Shown: one piece after another, positions 1-8,397 of the stretch
How the letters are laid out: every line of letters starts with the position of its first letter
How positions within the stretch are numbered: position 1 is the first letter of the stretch
Made by a program: the position numbers and the translations under genes
Assembly (NCBI GenBank): GCA_017478485.1
Contig: JAFVDI010000022.1
Span: forward strand, 1-54,049
DNA from: Clostridiales bacterium
Lineage (GTDB): Bacteria > Bacillota > Clostridia > Saccharofermentanales > Saccharofermentanaceae
Direction of reading: 5' to 3'
DNA: 54,049 bases
Notes under the pieces: model-generated
Told to the model about the DNA's origin: nothing
The model's database searches: none
The model's input: only the letters and a program-made list of their open reading frames with translations

Positions 1-30
1 TCCTATCAGACGATATCCTCGGCGGCCGCC

Positions 31-80
31 GAAGTTGATTCTCGTTACGGGCTACGACCTTCACTCGAATCAACTTCTTT
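31..80. repeat. Inverted repeat at left edge, possible terminator
   Basis: GAAGTTGATTC (31-41) is a perfect inverted copy of GAATCAACTTC (67-77), with a 25-nt spacer in which TCGT and ACGA can extend the stem. A short pyrimidine run (TTTT) follows. It could be the terminator of a gene left of the window. The long loop makes this uncertain. No coding sequence is seen in bases 1-143. Confidence 0.3.
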
Positions 81-143
81 TAAGATACATCATTACTGAT
101 ATTTTTTCTGCCTATCGTGTCCACTTTTAGAGTAGCAGCAATT

Positions 144-1376
144 ATGATAGAACGATCGGCTAAGGAGACATTGTTAAGACTGTCACAGCAATTCCCTGTT
201 GTAGCAGTTACCGGACCAAGACAAAGCGGTAAATCTACGCTCGTTAAAGAGACGTTCCCGGATAAGAGATACGTAAGCTTTGATGATATAACGATCAGAG
301 AACTTGCTGCTTCGAACCCCCGTGATTTCATCAGGGCATTTAAGGATGGTGTGATCATTGATGAGGCACAAAAGGTTCCTGAACTGTTCGATGCGATCAA
401 GATGATCGTAGATAGCGATGAATACGCTCCCGGTAAATATATATTAACCGGATCGTCGCAGTTTAAATTGAAGAAGAATATCAGGGAGACCCTATCCGGA
501 AGGATAGGAATAGTCAATCTCCTTCCGTTGTCGATAATGGAATTATGCAGGGCAGGTATTCTGGGCAGTGATGCTTATGATTATGCTTTTAACGGATTCT
601 ATACTCCTTTTTATGACGACACAAAGCATTTCGATCGTGAAGATTGGTTCGAGAACTACATAGATACATATCTTGAAAAGGATGTTGCCGAAGCTATCAA
701 GGTCTCTAATCTTTCTCAGTTCAAGAAATTCGTTCAGTTTTGTGCCATATACAGCGGCCAGATGCTGAATATGGAGAGTATATCGAGAGAGATTGGAGTT
801 ACGGCTAATACGATCAAATCGTGGCTTTCGATCCTGGAGAATTCCTTTATCATCCATCTCCTGGAGCCTGACACAAACAATCTTGGGAGAAGTATTGTAA
901 AGACACCAAAACTGTATTTCGTTGACGTCGGTCTCATGTGTTATCTTCTCAGAATAAAATCAAAGGAGGAACTATTGCTTTCGAGATTCAAAGGTGCCGT
1001 GGTTGAGACCATGGCGGTATCCGAACTGATGAAAGAGCGGTTCAACAAAGGTCGCAAGCCTGAACTCACATATTTCAGGGATTCGAACGGATTCGAAGTA
1101 GATGTAATAGCTGATTGGCATAAGACGTATGCACTGGAAGTAAAGAGTGAATCTGATACAGAGAAGAAACTGTCTGCTAATGTCAGAAAATACATTAGTC
1201 TCAGAGAAACAGAAACGAAAGGCTGTGTGTATTATCTCGGTGACATTACTTGTGATATCAGCAATATAAAGTATGTTTCGTGGAAGGACTGGGGAAATAC
1301 TTGTTTCACTTGCAAAATGCGACCAAAACAGCATTCGATTGCTGATTTGGTCGAAAAATGGTTGGATCATATGTAA
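144..1376 (+). CDS. AAA-type ATPase with C-terminal DUF4143 domain
   Basis: A 410-residue P-loop ATPase of the widespread bacterial AAA/DUF4143 family. The Walker A motif is GPRQSGKS (about residues 24-31), Walker B is GVIIDEAQ (about 69-76), and a sensor-like YILTGSSQ lies near residue 101. The C-terminal part has FEVDVIAD followed by ALEVKSE, the (D/E)...ExK pattern of PD-(D/E)XK-like nuclease folds that DUF4143 proteins carry. The reading frame extends upstream to a GTG at 117, but neither site has a strong ribosome site. The ATG at 144 gives the usual family start (M-I-x-R followed soon by the P-loop). It appears monocistronic. The role of these ATPases is not established; they are often patchily distributed accessory genes, and nothing here fixes a partner. 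Confidence 0.85.
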   Translation: MIERSAKETLLRLSQQFPVVAVTGPRQSGKSTLVKETFPDKRYVSFDDITIRELAASNPRDFIRAFKDGVIIDEAQKVPELFDAIKMIVDSDEYAPGKYILTGSSQFKLKKNIRETLSGRIGIVNLLPLSIMELCRAGILGSDAYDYAFNGFYTPFYDDTKHFDREDWFENYIDTYLEKDVAEAIKVSNLSQFKKFVQFCAIYSGQMLNMESISREIGVTANTIKSWLSILENSFIIHLLEPDTNNLGRSIVKTPKLYFVDVGLMCYLLRIKSKEELLLSRFKGAVVETMAVSELMKERFNKGRKPELTYFRDSNGFEVDVIADWHKTYALEVKSESDTEKKLSANVRKYISLRETETKGCVYYLGDITCDISNIKYVSWKDWGNTCFTCKMRPKQHSIADLVEKWLDHM

Positions 1377-1477
1377 AGGATCTCTTACAGTCATGTCTTT
1401 ATTCCATTTGAAAGAATGACGGATTATACTTAAATCCGTTTGATAGATAATGTTTGCGACTTTAAGGGAGGTCCGAA

Positions 1478-3133
1478 ATGAAGATAAAGCGTTTTTTGGC
1501 ATTTTCACTCAGTATGGTGATGATGGTCAGTACCGTTCCTGCATTGGTATTTGCCGATGAAACTGATTCTGAGACTACAGAAACAACTATAGTTGAGACA
1601 TCTGAACCTAAGGAAACCGAAGAGAAGAAACCTTCAGAAACTGAGGAGAAGAAGCCTGCTGAAACAGAAGAGAAGGAAACAGAGCCTGCAGAGTCTTCAG
1701 AGGAAACCGATGATGCGGCAGTGCCTGAGGAAAAAACTGAAGACAGGATACCTTCTGATACTGCTTCCGTTGAAGCAAAGAATGCTACAGCCTGGGGCAA
1801 GCTTAAATGGAGTTTCAATTCTAAAACCGGAGTGCTTTCCATTTCAGGTAAAGGCAACATGCCCGCAATAACGTCTGACAAGGGAGCTCCCTGGTATGAC
1901 GATAGATTTCATATTGAGAAGATCGTCATCGGCAAGGGCATAACTTCGATTTCTGATTATGCTTTCAATTGGTGTAGTCATGCTACCAGCGTTTCAATCC
2001 CTTCCGGTGTGAAATCAATCGGGAAATACGCTTTTTATTATTGCGATGACCTTTTGAGCGTTTCGCTGCCTAAAAGCGTAAAAACAATAGGAGATAATGC
2101 ATTCATGCGTTGCGAGAGCATTAAGACTCTTAAGCTCAACAAGGGGTTAAAGACAATAGGTAAGAAAGCGTTTTATGCATGTAAGAGCCTTACTTCCATA
2201 ACTATTCCAAATACAGTTACAAAGATTGGTGAATCTGCTTTCAATTATTGCATAAGTGTCACTTCTCTTAAGATTGGAACAGGATTAAAGATAATCGAAA
2301 CGTATGCGTTTACAGACCTTAGGGCGCTTAAGAGTCTGACTATTCCCAATAATATAACCGATATCGGTGATTTCGCTTTTGAGAACGCGTATAGTCTTAC
2401 GAGCGTTAAGATTGGCAGCGGCGTGAAAAGGATCGGCTTTTATTCATTTGGTTGGTGCAAGGCCCTGAAGAGCATTTCTATCCCTGGAAATGTTCAGACG
2501 ATTTATTCCAGTGCTTTTGACACATGCTCTGAACTTCAGAAAGTAAACATTGCACCGGGAGTAAAGACAATCGGGCAGACAGCTTTCTTTGAATGTAAGC
2601 AACTTACCTCTGTTTCGCTTCCTTATGGTTTAACAGAACTGGGTATGAGGGCGTTCGAGTCTTGTGAGAAGCTTGAAGTCATTACTATCCCCAGCTCGGT
2701 GACAACATGTGGACATGATTTATTCTATAATTGCAAAAATCTGAAACAGATCAATGCTTCTGAGGATTTTTTTAATTTCCCTTATGTTTTGAATGGTGCT
2801 CCAAACTCTGTAATAAAGAATAAGCTTCTGGAAAATAACGCGACAGTAAAGGGCAAGACTGCGAAGGTCAAGTACAAAAAGGTCAGGAAGAAGAACCGGC
2901 AGATAGCTGCAAGTAAACTGTTTACGATCAGTCCCAAACAGGGTGCGTGGTACGTTAAGGTATCAGGCAAAAAGAAGATCGTGATCAACAAGTATAACGG
3001 TGTGGTTACCGTTAAGAAGAAGCTTAAGAAGGGTACTTACAAGGTTAAGGTCAAGGTGCTTGCTACCGGAGATTCCACATACAAGGCGGCTTCAACATGG
3101 AAGGTGGTTACCATTAAGATCAAGGTTAAGTGA
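1478..3133 (+). CDS. Secreted BspA-like leucine-rich repeat surface protein
   Basis: 551 residues. The signal peptide is about 1-26, with basic MKIKR, a hydrophobic core and likely cleavage after VFA. A Glu/Thr/Pro/Lys-rich linker with repeated TEEKKP-type units runs to about residue 105. About a dozen 22-24-residue LRR_5 (BspA/TpLRR) repeats follow, of the form SIPxxVKxIGxxAFxxC. The last 110 residues are very lysine-rich and end in a beta-strand pattern (KKGTYKVKVKV...) common at the C-terminus of Clostridia cell-surface proteins. No LPXTG or S-layer homology motif is seen, so attachment may be through the basic tail. A GGGAGG ribosome site lies 7 nt before the ATG. A strong terminator follows (3218-3246). 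It has the same architecture as the gene at 52015. BspA-type repeats are known in adhesins; a binding target cannot be inferred. Confidence 0.85.
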   Translation: MKIKRFLAFSLSMVMMVSTVPALVFADETDSETTETTIVETSEPKETEEKKPSETEEKKPAETEEKETEPAESSEETDDAAVPEEKTEDRIPSDTASVEAKNATAWGKLKWSFNSKTGVLSISGKGNMPAITSDKGAPWYDDRFHIEKIVIGKGITSISDYAFNWCSHATSVSIPSGVKSIGKYAFYYCDDLLSVSLPKSVKTIGDNAFMRCESIKTLKLNKGLKTIGKKAFYACKSLTSITIPNTVTKIGESAFNYCISVTSLKIGTGLKIIETYAFTDLRALKSLTIPNNITDIGDFAFENAYSLTSVKIGSGVKRIGFYSFGWCKALKSISIPGNVQTIYSSAFDTCSELQKVNIAPGVKTIGQTAFFECKQLTSVSLPYGLTELGMRAFESCEKLEVITIPSSVTTCGHDLFYNCKNLKQINASEDFFNFPYVLNGAPNSVIKNKLLENNATVKGKTAKVKYKKVRKKNRQIAASKLFTISPKQGAWYVKVSGKKKIVINKYNGVVTVKKKLKKGTYKVKVKVLATGDSTYKAASTWKVVTIKIKVK

Positions 3134-3217
3134 TTTGAAAAGTTAATAGCATTGCAAAAATCAAACGTCTGGATTGATAGGGTAAGATAATTTACAGATA
3201 TTAGAACAGGATCAGAG

Positions 3218-3246
3218 AACGGCCGGAAAATCCCGGCTGTTTTTTC
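3218..3246 (+). terminator. Rho-independent terminator after LRR protein gene
   Basis: AACGGCCGG (3218-3226) pairs with CCGGCTGTT (3233-3241) through one G-U pair, has a 6-nt loop and is followed by a T6 run. Confidence 0.85.
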
Positions 3247-3310
3247 TGGATATCTTTTCTTTATAGAGAGCATTATGTTATACAATATATCGAAAAACGA
3301 TAAATAATTC

Positions 3311-3339
3311 TTGAAAAACGAAAAAGTACATGCTATAAT
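3311..3339 (+). promoter_or_regulatory. Sigma-A-type promoter of the 56-residue membrane protein
   Basis: TTGAAA (3311-3316), a 17-nt spacer and TATAAT (3334-3339), with a TGC extension before the -10 box. The expected start is about 25-30 nt before the ATG at 3372. Confidence 0.75.
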
Positions 3340-3371
3340 CTGAGCGTAGAGATGAGAAAGGAAGTTTTGTT

Positions 3372-3542
3372 ATGGCAGTGGTGATCGTAATTGCATTGGC
3401 ACTGATAGCCGGCATTGTTTTCTGCATTAAGAAAAAACTGTATGTTTTGGCCGCACTCCTTATACTGCTATTGCTGGGTCTGCTCTATGTGATTATTAAT
3501 CTTGCCATATACATTTATCAGGCTCAGATTCACGGAATGTAG
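3372..3542 (+). CDS. Small two-segment membrane protein, 56 residues
   Basis: The ORF encodes 56 residues starting MAVVIVIALALIAGIV. Two hydrophobic stretches (about 2-18 and 23-48) are separated by the basic loop KKK, as in small membrane hairpins. An AAAGGAAG ribosome site lies about 7 nt before the ATG and a well-formed promoter (3311-3339) is just upstream, so it is very likely translated. I recognise no family. It could be a small regulatory or accessory membrane protein. The downstream acyltransferase gene begins about 145 nt later, and the two may be cotranscribed because only a weak hairpin (around 3549-3570) lies between them. Confidence 0.6.
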   Translation: MAVVIVIALALIAGIVFCIKKKLYVLAALLILLLLGLLYVIINLAIYIYQAQIHGM

Positions 3543-3687
3543 AAACCGGATCTTAAGATCTGATATTTTTATCAAGATGTCTTAGCGCACGGAAACCCTT
3601 GAAAACATTGCATTCTACCAACGGTCGATAGACTAGGGGACCAAAAACTGATAGGTTTAGGATAGAAAAACCGTCAGGAGGGGTCCT

Positions 3688-6645
3688 ATGGGTTACCGCA
3701 AATTTCTAAGCTTTTTATTCTCGATCGTGCTGGTCGTCACTTCTGTCTTTTCGGTGTCTTGGGCTGACACTGCGGAAGAAGGAAAAGTTTGTACGACTCC
3801 AAGCGGGATCACGCTGACCATTCCGAATGGATTTGAGAATATCTTATGGCCCGGCATCGATGAGAACGATCCGCTTCTGGCTTCGTATGGTCTGAACAAG
3901 AGCAATGTGCAGGCCATGTATGAACAGGGCGGAATAGAATTACAGTGCAATAAAGGTATTGACGGCATCATGGGTGGCGGCAATGACAACCCGACTACCG
4001 ACAAAGCAATTCAAGTCATAATCTTCGAGAAGAATGCGCCTTCCGATCTGAATTCCACATATGCTGAAAATATCCAGCCGATGTCACCGGCCAGTTTCGG
4101 AAATACGGAAGCTTTCGGTTATGGCATGATCGATGTAAACGGTATCCCCGTCTACAAGATCGTCAGCCAGGTTTCCGGAGACAATGCATTAAGACTGAAC
4201 CAGTACACTCTGGTAACCGGATCGGGCAAGATGCATCAGATCAGCATAATGCTGATGAGCGACCCGAAAAAAAAGATAATGTCATATACCGATGAAGACA
4301 TTAAGCAGCTGGATGAAGCCTCGGAAAAGATCATCAGGTCCATCAGGCTTTCAGAAGAACTTGCAGCTGATGTGATAACTCCGGAAGGTGCCGAACCGTT
4401 TAAGATGGCGACGGGAGAAGAAATCGGTGATACCGCAGAAAAACCTGCTGAAGGTCAGAATGGAATAGCTCCCTCTGACACTAAGTCTAAATCCTTCTTT
4501 GAGGCTTTTACGACACTTAGCGTTCCGACATACATTATCCTCATTGCTCTTGCGCTGATTCTCCTAATCGGGATCAAGCCGTCCAAACTGCGCGAATGGC
4601 AGGAGGAGCCTCTGTCTCTTGACAAGTCCAAGGCGATACAGGGCTTTGCTGCGGTGGCGATCATTGTGCATCACCTTGCGCAGGAACTGGCGCAGGATGC
4701 GGGTGCGATAGGATTCTTTACGGAACTCGGCGTTCTTTTCGTAGGCATCTTTTTCTTCTTCTCAGGTTACGGACTTTATACGAGCCTGAAGATGAAAGAA
4801 AATTATCTTAAAGGTTTCCTCAAAAAGCGTCTTGTTACGATACTCATTCCTTTCTATATGTGTATCCTTGTGTTCACGGCAGCAGCATGCATCGGAGGGA
4901 TGAAGTTTACTCCGGTGCAGCTGCTGGGCATCCTCTCCGGATGGTTCCTTCTCAACCAGCACATGTGGTATATCGTTGAGATTGCGATCCTGTACATCGC
5001 GTTCTACATAATCTACCGTCTCATTAAGAACCGCACTGCGGCAACCGTCGTCATGGGCATATTTGTTATCGCCATGATGGCAGGAAGCCTTGTGCTCTGC
5101 CACGGAAAAGACATGTCTGCCAGCGGCTGGTTCCAGGGTGAATGGTGGTATAACTCTTCATTCCTTTTCGTGATCGGAATCATCGTGTCCAAGCATTCCG
5201 AGGGCCTTCGCAAGATCGCGAGGAAAGGATATATTGTCCTGCTTGTCATTTTCGGTGCGCTTACCGGATTACTCGGACCTCAGACACAGTACATGCTGAA
5301 AAATTACTCGTACTGGAGCGAGATCCCCGGTGAGACACGCGCAATACTTGATAAGTTGCGCTGCCTGTCGGTCCAGCTCCCGTGGATCATATGCTTCGTG
5401 ATGTTCCTGCTCCTCGTCATGATGAGAGTCAGGTTCGGCAATCCCGTGCTCAAGTTCCTGGGATCGATCTCACTTGAACTTTACCTCATCCACAATCTGT
5501 TCCTCACGGGCCTTCATAACAGTGCGATGTTCAATGTTAAGAGTCCCGGAATGTACTGCATTCTTACGATCCTGATGGCTGTCGGTCTTGCGACCGTGAT
5601 AAGCGGCATAGACAAGTATCTGATAGCGCTCATCGCAGGAAAGAAAAAGGCTTCAGGTGAACTTGAACTGAAAGCGGGAACTCACATTCATTCTATTGAT
5701 GTCATGAGGATCGTGATGGCATTCTTCGTCGTTGCTATTCATGTTCCGTTTGCAGGCAAGGCAGGCGAAGTCTTCATCACATACGGCAAGACGGCAGTTC
5801 CGTTCTTCCTCGTCGTCTGCGGGTATTTTCTCTACCGCGATGACAATGGTGAGATGATGAAGCGGCTTATAAAGCAGACTAAGAGGATATTCTTCTTATT
5901 TGTTGCGGCTAATCTATTTTATGCGGCTTTCTTTGCGCTCTTTGTGAGAGTTAAGGAGGGAAGCTTCGACAGTTTGAAAGAATGCCTTACGGTCAAGGCG
6001 TTGACGGATTTCCTTTTGTATAACATGTCGCCTTTCTGTGAGCCTTTGTGGTATCTCGGATCGCTCCTTTATGCGCTGCTCATCATGCTGCTCTTGAACA
6101 AGCTCAAGGTGCTGAAATTCGCGATGTTCCTCGCGCCTTTCCTGGTAGCGGCTTATGTCGTTCTTTCGCACCTCGGCATCGGAACGCCCGTTCAGCTTCG
6201 AAATGCAATCCTGGTAGGACTTGGCTATACGATGATGGGTATGCTCATAAGAAGGTTCGAAAAGAAGATCTTAGGCAGCAAGGCTGCAGCTCCGGTTCTC
6301 TGGATCTTGTTCGTCATCTGCTGTATCACAGCGATCGTTGAACTTAACGGATATAAGCAGGGCATTGCCGTGCCGTTCGTAAGCTGTGAGGTCCTTGTGT
6401 ATGTCATCGCACTTCTTTGCCTTAAGTATCCTGACTTCGGCAAGGGTACTTTTGCAGAGTGGCTCGGACATGAATGTTCACTCCCGGTCTATATAATTCA
6501 CATGGCGGTATTGCAGCTGATTATCATGACGGGCAATGACGGATTCTTCGGCAAATACGGAGCGGTAACGGTATTTGTAACGGCAACCGTAATTGCAGCT
6601 CTCTACAGAAAAATAAAGACCGCGGTAACTGACAGTAAACAATAA
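3688..6645 (+). CDS. Membrane protein with extracytoplasmic N-terminus and two acyltransferase-3 domains
   Basis: 985 residues. A signal peptide (about 1-26) is followed by a soluble region (about 27-270) with no recognised family, then a membrane segment (about 278-300). A first acyltransferase-3 (AT3) domain spans about 310-655, with SKAIQGFAAVAIIVHH as its first helix. A second spans about 668-980, with DVMRIVMAFFVVAIH. Each keeps the conserved histidine at the end of helix 1. AT3 proteins are multi-pass membrane enzymes that move acyl groups onto cell-envelope glycans; substrates vary and cannot be predicted here. A CAGGAGGGG ribosome site precedes the ATG. The first AT3 domain is closely similar to the separate protein at 7129 (shared motifs such as GEWWYN and a matching MWxxVEI helix), indicating duplication. 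The leader can form alternative pairings over the start codon. Confidence 0.85.
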   Translation: MGYRKFLSFLFSIVLVVTSVFSVSWADTAEEGKVCTTPSGITLTIPNGFENILWPGIDENDPLLASYGLNKSNVQAMYEQGGIELQCNKGIDGIMGGGNDNPTTDKAIQVIIFEKNAPSDLNSTYAENIQPMSPASFGNTEAFGYGMIDVNGIPVYKIVSQVSGDNALRLNQYTLVTGSGKMHQISIMLMSDPKKKIMSYTDEDIKQLDEASEKIIRSIRLSEELAADVITPEGAEPFKMATGEEIGDTAEKPAEGQNGIAPSDTKSKSFFEAFTTLSVPTYIILIALALILLIGIKPSKLREWQEEPLSLDKSKAIQGFAAVAIIVHHLAQELAQDAGAIGFFTELGVLFVGIFFFFSGYGLYTSLKMKENYLKGFLKKRLVTILIPFYMCILVFTAAACIGGMKFTPVQLLGILSGWFLLNQHMWYIVEIAILYIAFYIIYRLIKNRTAATVVMGIFVIAMMAGSLVLCHGKDMSASGWFQGEWWYNSSFLFVIGIIVSKHSEGLRKIARKGYIVLLVIFGALTGLLGPQTQYMLKNYSYWSEIPGETRAILDKLRCLSVQLPWIICFVMFLLLVMMRVRFGNPVLKFLGSISLELYLIHNLFLTGLHNSAMFNVKSPGMYCILTILMAVGLATVISGIDKYLIALIAGKKKASGELELKAGTHIHSIDVMRIVMAFFVVAIHVPFAGKAGEVFITYGKTAVPFFLVVCGYFLYRDDNGEMMKRLIKQTKRIFFLFVAANLFYAAFFALFVRVKEGSFDSLKECLTVKALTDFLLYNMSPFCEPLWYLGSLLYALLIMLLLNKLKVLKFAMFLAPFLVAAYVVLSHLGIGTPVQLRNAILVGLGYTMMGMLIRRFEKKILGSKAAAPVLWILFVICCITAIVELNGYKQGIAVPFVSCEVLVYVIALLCLKYPDFGKGTFAEWLGHECSLPVYIIHMAVLQLIIMTGNDGFFGKYGAVTVFVTATVIAALYRKIKTAVTDSKQ

Positions 6646-6722
6646 GGGCGACATAGCCCCCGGGTTCTTTATTTGAAGCGCCAACTCGGTTATCATTTCC
6701 ATATCTGAGGTATTAAGTCTTA

Positions 6723-7112
6723 ATGGACAAAGAAAAGACAGGACAACTGATAACCGAGCTGCGCAAAGAGAAGGGACTGACCCAAAAGCAGCTCGCTGAA
6801 GCTTTGAACGTTACAGACAAGGCTGTTTCCAAGTGGGAACGCGGCCTCAGCTTCCCCGATATATCAATGCTCGAACCTATTTCTGAACTGCTGGGAGTCT
6901 CCATCATGGAGATTCTGGCGGGTGAACGTCAGAGCGGTGAAGAGACAATGTCACGCGAGGAAGCCAAAGACCTCATCAATGCTTCAGTAGAACTGAGCGA
7001 AGAAGAGATCAGGCACAAGAAGGAGAGGAGCAGACTGATAATCATAATCCTCATAGTTCTTGCGATGCTCCTGGTCTCAATAACATTAAACGTCATCAGC
7101 TTGCTGAGATAA
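6723..7112 (+). CDS. XRE-family transcriptional regulator with C-terminal membrane segment
   Basis: 129 residues. A Cro/C1-type helix-turn-helix occupies about residues 7-60 (ELRKEKGLTQKQLAEALNVT, then KAVSKWERG), the standard signature for this family. After a charged linker (about 70-102) comes one hydrophobic helix (LIIIILIVLAMLLVSITLNV), so the DNA-binding domain is probably tethered to the membrane. A GAGG motif sits rather far (about 13 nt) before the ATG. The gene is followed 16 nt later by an acyltransferase-3 gene, with whose start it forms a tight pair. The natural inference is that it controls these surface acyltransferases in response to a membrane event. The signal is unknown. 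Confidence 0.85.
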   Translation: MDKEKTGQLITELRKEKGLTQKQLAEALNVTDKAVSKWERGLSFPDISMLEPISELLGVSIMEILAGERQSGEETMSREEAKDLINASVELSEEEIRHKKERSRLIIIILIVLAMLLVSITLNVISLLR

Positions 7113-7128
7113 GAAAGGAGAAGACAGC

Positions 7129-8292
7129 TTGGCCCTTAACGCTGCCTTATACATCTGCATAGCCATTCTCGGCGCGATCCTTTTCGCAGGATCGTCGGGA
7201 AGGTCTGCAAATGAAACGGCATTTTTCGACCGTATATCGAGCAAAGAGATCCAGGGCGCCCTGGCTGTCTTCATCATCTACCACCAGACCGTCATCGCAT
7301 TGGATGCAGCCGGTGAAGATACCGGAGACATGATGTTCTTCTACTATTACGGAATCCTTGCGGTCGCTTTCTTCTTCTTCAGTTCGGGATTCGGTCTCAT
7401 CAAGAGATGGATGACCGATGAGAACTACATCAAGGGCTTCATGAGAAGAAGAATCTTCACGGTGCTCGTTCCGTTCTTTATCTGCAATTACATCTATCTG
7501 ACCGACGCACTGCTGAACAACATCGCATCCCGCAGGTCCTTCGGATTTACTGAACTCATCTGCAGCTTCTTCGGAATATTCCTTGTTAACAACGAGATGT
7601 GGTTCGCGGTCGAGATCATGATCTTGTATGTGGCCTTCAGACTTGTTTTCGCGAAGGTGAAAAAGCCTCTTACCGGCATACTCATCATGACCGTTGTTGT
7701 CCTCGTTATGATGACGATCGGACTGTTTTCCGGTCACGCCCAGACAGGTGTTATGTCCTACTGGTTCAAGGGCGAGTGGTGGTACAACACGATCTTCATG
7801 TTCCCGATCGGCATGCTCTATGCGTATAAGGAAGAGCGGATCAACAGGGTCATCAGAAAGGCGTTTGTATCGATTCTGACCGCATCGGGTATTCTGGTCG
7901 TTCTCATGGATTATGTTCACAGAAATCTTATCTCAAGGTTTATCTACTGGACCGAGTATGACTACTCACCCAACCCGATCTTAGACAAGCTCGCAGGCCT
8001 CGGTCAGGAGACTTTGTATGAACTTGTATTCCTCATCTTTGTCGTAACTCTCATGTCGCGCGTTAAGATAGGAAATCCGGTCATCAAGTTCCTAGGCAAG
8101 ATCTCGCTTGAGATAATAATGCTGAACTATCTGCTGATCGATAAGCTTTATTTCCTGTACGTGCAGTACGGCATCGGGATCTATCTGGCCGCAGTTATCC
8201 TTGGCACGCTCGTTGCGGCCTCCCTGGTCTATATGGTCAAGAACATCGTCCTGGAGAGAAGGTCAGGCCTTTTTGACGGAGACATAAGATAA
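7129..8292 (+). CDS. Acyltransferase-3 family membrane protein
   Basis: 387 residues with about ten hydrophobic helices; a single AT3 domain fills the protein. The first helix after the N-terminal anchor, KEIQGALAVFIIYHQ, keeps the conserved histidine. The start is TTG at 7129, chosen because AAAGGAG lies 8 nt upstream and the N-terminal hydrophobic segment follows directly. Strong similarity to the first AT3 domain of the 985-residue neighbour (KGFMRRRIFTVLVPF against KGFLKKRLVTILIPF; GEWWYN in both) marks it as a paralogue. It is probably cotranscribed with the XRE regulator. Its likely role is O-acylation of an envelope polymer; the substrate is unknown. A terminator follows (8324-8366). 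Confidence 0.85.
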   Translation: MALNAALYICIAILGAILFAGSSGRSANETAFFDRISSKEIQGALAVFIIYHQTVIALDAAGEDTGDMMFFYYYGILAVAFFFFSSGFGLIKRWMTDENYIKGFMRRRIFTVLVPFFICNYIYLTDALLNNIASRRSFGFTELICSFFGIFLVNNEMWFAVEIMILYVAFRLVFAKVKKPLTGILIMTVVVLVMMTIGLFSGHAQTGVMSYWFKGEWWYNTIFMFPIGMLYAYKEERINRVIRKAFVSILTASGILVVLMDYVHRNLISRFIYWTEYDYSPNPILDKLAGLGQETLYELVFLIFVVTLMSRVKIGNPVIKFLGKISLEIIMLNYLLIDKLYFLYVQYGIGIYLAAVILGTLVAASLVYMVKNIVLERRSGLFDGDIR

Positions 8293-8323
8293 TATATCTG
8301 CATCAACTGAAATGTTATAATGA

Positions 8324-8366
8324 AACTGCCTGAGGGTTTTAGTCTGCTCTTAGGCAGTTGCTTTTT
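8324..8366 (+). terminator. Rho-independent terminator after acyltransferase gene
   Basis: AACTGCCT (8324-8331) pairs with AGGCAGTT (8352-8359), with an inner GAG/CTC extension, then a T5 run. An extended -10 box (TGTTATAAT, 8313-8321) sits just before it, so the same hairpin may also lie at the 5' end of the GGDEF transcript. Confidence 0.7.
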
Positions 8367-8397
8367 GAATGGCTGTTTGACCGATCTTGAGGGCGTT

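Noticed and set aside
3543..3687. Cyclic di-GMP riboswitch before the acyltransferase gene
   Set aside because: CGCACGGAAAC resembles the class II opening, but the closing CCGTGC and the conserved AACCGACCG end are absent.
7147..7920. Long open frame on the minus strand opposite an acyltransferase gene
   Set aside because: It lies wholly inside the well-supported AT3 gene, has no ribosome site and its composition is that of an antisense shadow.
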